Part shown: piece after piece, positions 61,901 through 64,000 of the stretch | Numbering within the stretch: position 1 is the first letter of the stretch | Layout: each line of letters begins with the position of its first letter | NCBI RefSeq assembly: GCF_002876705.1 | Contig: NZ_MDAG01000007.1 | Location: 124,001 to 188,000 of the forward strand | DNA length: 64,000 nucleotides | DNA from: Enterovibrio norvegicus_B | Lineage (GTDB): Bacteria; Pseudomonadota; Gammaproteobacteria; Enterobacterales; Vibrionaceae | Direction: 5' to 3' | Position numbers and translations under genes: made by a program | Notes under the pieces: model-generated | Told to the model about the DNA's origin: nothing | Seen by the model: only the letters and a program-made list of their open reading frames with translations | Database searches by the model: none

Positions 61901-62407
61901 TTAACAGTCGTAGACGTAGTGCCAAAGTTCGAGGTGATTGCCATTCACCAACGTGCCGTTTCTTTCTTTGTGGCGAAACACAAACCCCGCTTTTTCGAGC
62001 ACACGCTGAGAGGCGTAATTTTCTTTGGTGACTTTGGCAAGTACATAAGGCGTAGCCAGCTGATGTCTGCTGATATCAAGCAGTGCCGCCACTGCCTGTG
62101 TCGCGATACCTTTGCCAACATGCGCTTTGCAAACGCGATAGCCGATTTCGACAAAATCAGGGCGGATCGTATGAATGTTCGCACGCGCAACAATCGCTGT
62201 GCCCTGATAAATCACATACATTAAATGCGACTCGTCGCCTTGGGTCTGTACGAGCTTTTGCGTTGCTGACACGAGCCCAACACGGTCGAAATAGCGCGTT
62301 GGCCGAGGGGGAATATGTTGTTCAAACCACCCTTTATTGCGGCGTTCAAAATCCAATAGCGCATCGCAATCTTTCATGGAAAGAGGTGAAAGGGTGATGG
62401 GGTGCAT
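61901..62407 (-). CDS. GNAT-family N-acetyltransferase (RimJ/RimL-like)
   Basis: 168 residues from ATG 62407 (MHPITLSPLSMKDCDALLDF), with GGAA upstream; the longer frame to 62491 would run through a parS2 site and overlap the next gene. GNAT motifs: FVEIGYRVCKAHVGKGIATQ (motif A, acetyl-CoA pyrophosphate loop), YVLAKVTKENYASQRVLEKA and GFVFRH (motif B), as in ribosomal-protein Nalpha-acetyltransferases. Substrate unknown. Confidence 0.85.
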   Translation of the reverse strand: MHPITLSPLSMKDCDALLDFERRNKGWFEQHIPPRPTRYFDRVGLVSATQKLVQTQGDESHLMYVIYQGTAIVARANIHTIRPDFVEIGYRVCKAHVGKGIATQAVAALLDISRHQLATPYVLAKVTKENYASQRVLEKAGFVFRHKERNGTLVNGNHLELWHYVYDC

Positions 62408-62441
62408 CTGACGATTCCGTTGTACGTTTGAAGACGTGCTT

Positions 62442-62454
62442 TTTACATTGTAAA
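62442..62454. promoter_or_regulatory. parS2 site
   Basis: TTTACATTGTAAA, perfect ParB2 consensus, in the gap between the two GNAT genes. About 59 kb from the origin-proximal copy. Confidence 0.92.
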
Positions 62455-62487
62455 TCGCGCAGTTAAGACGATCGAGCGCCCCTAGGT

Positions 62488-63141
62488 TCATTCATCTTTG
62501 GCGACGTGCCGTTTCAATGAGTGAGTGCGCAGATGAGCGTTTTTTACCTCAAACACCATGGTTGTTGCGCTAGAAAAACCGATGATGGGCTTGAGAAACG
62601 CAAAGTGTTCAACCTTGGTGGCGAGGAACCCTTTGGACTCATACAATTTTTTTGCGCGTGGATTACTGTCGATTACATCAAGGCGCACGGTGTCGAAACC
62701 CTTGTCAGCGGCGTGTTGAATAATGGCATCAAGCAGGGCGGATCCCGCGCCGAACCCACGATGATTCGCATTCACCGCGATGCCATCCATCACCAATTCT
62801 TTTGGTTTTGCTTTACGTTCAAACAGGCTGAGAATGAGGCATGCCCATAACCCGCGAAGCGTTCCTAGAAGACGAATCAAGCCATCGGCATCCATACCGC
62901 CTGTCAGCGACCCTTCTGGTGTTTGAAAACCCGCAATACCAATGATGCGATCGTCACGACGTACTACATACGAAAAGTCGGGTTGAAAGCTCTCTGCCAG
63001 CATCTCCATACGTTTCGTTTTGTCTGAAATGGCAACGGTGAATTTTGCACCAAACGCTTCTTCATACAAAACCGCGACGTCATTGGCTTCTGACATAAAC
63101 CAGCCGCGTTCGATATCAATCTGTGTGTTGGTTTTTTCCAC
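62488..63141 (-). CDS. GNAT-family N-acetyltransferase
   Basis: 217 residues. GNAT core about 40-185: SYVVRRDDRIIGIAGFQTPE, ELVMDGIAVNANHRGFGAGS (motif A), TVRLDVIDSNPRAKKLYESK and GFLATKVEHF (motif B). A hydrophobic segment (IRLLGTLRGLWACLILSLF, about 88-106) lies between strands, unusual but seen in some relatives. Substrate unknown; not obviously co-functional with the neighbouring GNAT. Confidence 0.85.
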   Translation of the reverse strand: MEKTNTQIDIERGWFMSEANDVAVLYEEAFGAKFTVAISDKTKRMEMLAESFQPDFSYVVRRDDRIIGIAGFQTPEGSLTGGMDADGLIRLLGTLRGLWACLILSLFERKAKPKELVMDGIAVNANHRGFGAGSALLDAIIQHAADKGFDTVRLDVIDSNPRAKKLYESKGFLATKVEHFAFLKPIIGFSSATTMVFEVKNAHLRTHSLKRHVAKDE

Positions 63142-63354
63142 GTTTTATCCCTAGGCATGTCGCTGCGTCGCGTGGGCAGCGTGGCTTCGCATCATGCGTT
63201 CAAACTACCACGTTTGTCTGAAAATGACAGACCGCTGCCAACCTTACAAAAATGTATAGTTCAGGAAAACTCCTCGCAAGATGACTTGAGTAAAGTGAAC
63301 ACATCGACAGGGACATCACCTTGTCTGGTTAATACCAATAACGAGGAAACCACC

Positions 63355-63915
63355 ATGAAAAAGTCATCTGTTTTTAAGCCTGCTGCAATGTCCACCCTAC
63401 TTGGTATGAGCGCCTTGATGGCAATGGGAACAGCGTATGCCGGCGACGACGCACCAAAATCCATGACGGAAGATTCTGTCTCTCTGCTGCAAGCGATTGA
63501 GTTGGCAAAAACCAACACAGGCGGCATCCCAATGGAAGCTGAGCGTGATGTCGAAATGGGTCAATCTTTCTATGAGATTGAACTGGCGGGTAAAAATGGC
63601 GAATCTTTCTACACAGTGATTAACAGCAACACTGGCGAAGTGATTTTGAACAGCAACAACCGCCGCAAGCATGGTGATGATCACCACGACAGCGACGACC
63701 AGCTTGAAAATGCGCTCTGGTTATCTGGGCTGAATAGCGGCCAATACCAATCGCTAGAAGACGTGGTCAAGCAAGCGGAAGCCGAGCTAAGTGGCAAAGC
63801 GTACAGCGTTGAAATTGACGAGCACCGCGGCAACTACGTGTATGAAGTGAAACTGGTGACAGCGAACGGTCGCACGGTAGAAACTGAAATTGATGCAATG
63901 ACGGTGGCGAAGTAA
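63355..63915 (+). CDS. Periplasmic PepSY-domain protein
   Basis: 186 residues from ATG 63355 (MKKSSVFKPAAMSTLLGMSA), with GAGGAA upstream and a signal peptide ending at AYA; the longer frame to 63157 is unsupported. Two PepSY units: about 40-100 (LLQAIELAKTNTGGIPMEAE, SFYTVINSNTGEVILNSN) and about 115-186 (SLEDVVKQAEAELSGKAYSV, ending with YVYEVKLVTANGRTVETEID). Such proteins often sit beside two-component systems and modulate envelope signalling. A new gene starts 83 bp downstream at the window edge. Confidence 0.85.
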   Translation: MKKSSVFKPAAMSTLLGMSALMAMGTAYAGDDAPKSMTEDSVSLLQAIELAKTNTGGIPMEAERDVEMGQSFYEIELAGKNGESFYTVINSNTGEVILNSNNRRKHGDDHHDSDDQLENALWLSGLNSGQYQSLEDVVKQAEAELSGKAYSVEIDEHRGNYVYEVKLVTANGRTVETEIDAMTVAK

Positions 63916-63960
63916 TCATCGGTTATTTGAGTAATGACTGACTATTCAAGTCAATAAAAT

Positions 63961-63982
63961 GGGGTGTTATTTCCAACACCCC
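63961..63982 (+). repeat. Hairpin between the PepSY gene and the next gene
   Basis: Eight-bp stem GGGGTGTT / AACACCCC with ATTTCC loop, no T tract, ending five bases before the Shine-Dalgarno AAGGAG of the next gene. Could be an attenuator or mRNA-stabilising element. Confidence 0.55.
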
Positions 63983-63997
63983 GCTAAGGAGAAGACC

Positions 63998-64000
63998 ATG
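63998..64000 (+). CDS. Start codon of a further gene (cut by window edge)
   Basis: ATG at the last three bases, preceded by AAGGAG at an ideal distance. Product cannot be seen; by analogy with other PepSY loci a response regulator is likely. Confidence 0.5.

Noticed and set aside
1..64000. CRISPR arrays, tRNA/rRNA genes, insertion sequences, prophage or integron sites
   Set aside because: Looked for direct repeats with spacers, tRNA-like cloverleaf ends, transposase motifs and attachment-site patterns; none seen apart from origin iterons and parS2.

Overview
The window is the replication-origin region of a second chromosome (Chr2) from the family Vibrionaceae. It opens with the Chr2-specific initiator gene rctB (running off the left edge). 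A GATC-rich iteron origin (oriCII) follows, then parA2-parB2 and five perfect copies of the Chr2 centromere motif parS2 (TTTACANTGTAAA) at 3119, 8413, 10993, 41418 and 62442. The gene set (Lap adhesin secretion/c-di-GMP switch, DctBD, PutA/PutP, AlaE, CreA, polyol ABC operon) suits a marine vibrio relative. Enterovibrio or Grimontia is a guess that I cannot confirm from this sequence. I found no rRNA, tRNA, CRISPR array, insertion sequence or prophage.

Layout. 1-5.5 kb: rctB, oriCII, parA2, parB2. 5.6-8.4 kb: tmcA (tRNA-Met acetylation) and a PHP phosphatase. 8.6-19.2 kb: a c-di-GMP/surface block with a PilZ protein, a FapA/DUF342 protein, and a leftward operon lapC-lapE-OmpA lipoprotein-lapG-lapD-lapB. 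This holds the export machinery and periplasmic-proteolysis switch for a large adhesin, but no adhesin gene is present here. 19.4-24.1 kb: DctB/DctD two-component pair, pdxH and a PAS-LuxR regulator. 24.6-26.4 kb: a coiled-coil/PEGA/FGE-sulfatase-fold exported protein. 26.9-27.2 kb: a second small cluster of oriCII-type iterons about 24 kb from the origin. 27.2-33.9 kb: proline use (AraC regulator, putA, a separate C-terminal ALDH-like subunit, putP).

34-41 kb is a run of small housekeeping and hypothetical genes: HAD phosphatase, FAH-family hydrolase, DUF1415, a small membrane protein, CreA, two hypotheticals, a two-TM protein, alaE and a miniature YadA-anchored protein. 41.3-48.0 kb is the least explained part and the best candidate for an undescribed system. 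It has a LysR regulator, a small beta-rich protein, a divergent three-gene operon (unknown protein, five-repeat propeller-like protein, nucleoside-phosphorylase-fold protein) and an opposing four-gene operon (two DUF2589 proteins, a two-CxxC zinc ribbon, a lipoprotein). 49.0-57.8 kb is a complete mannitol/sorbitol operon: binding protein, two permeases, ATPase, mannitol and sorbitol dehydrogenases, xylulokinase and an AraC regulator. 58.2-64 kb: a phytase-esterase-like exported protein, a transglutaminase-like/DUF350 pair, two GNAT acetyltransferases, a PepSY protein, and the start codon of a further gene at the right edge.

Start codons were moved from the longest possible frame wherever a Shine-Dalgarno sequence or signal peptide favoured an internal start; these cases are stated in the entries.
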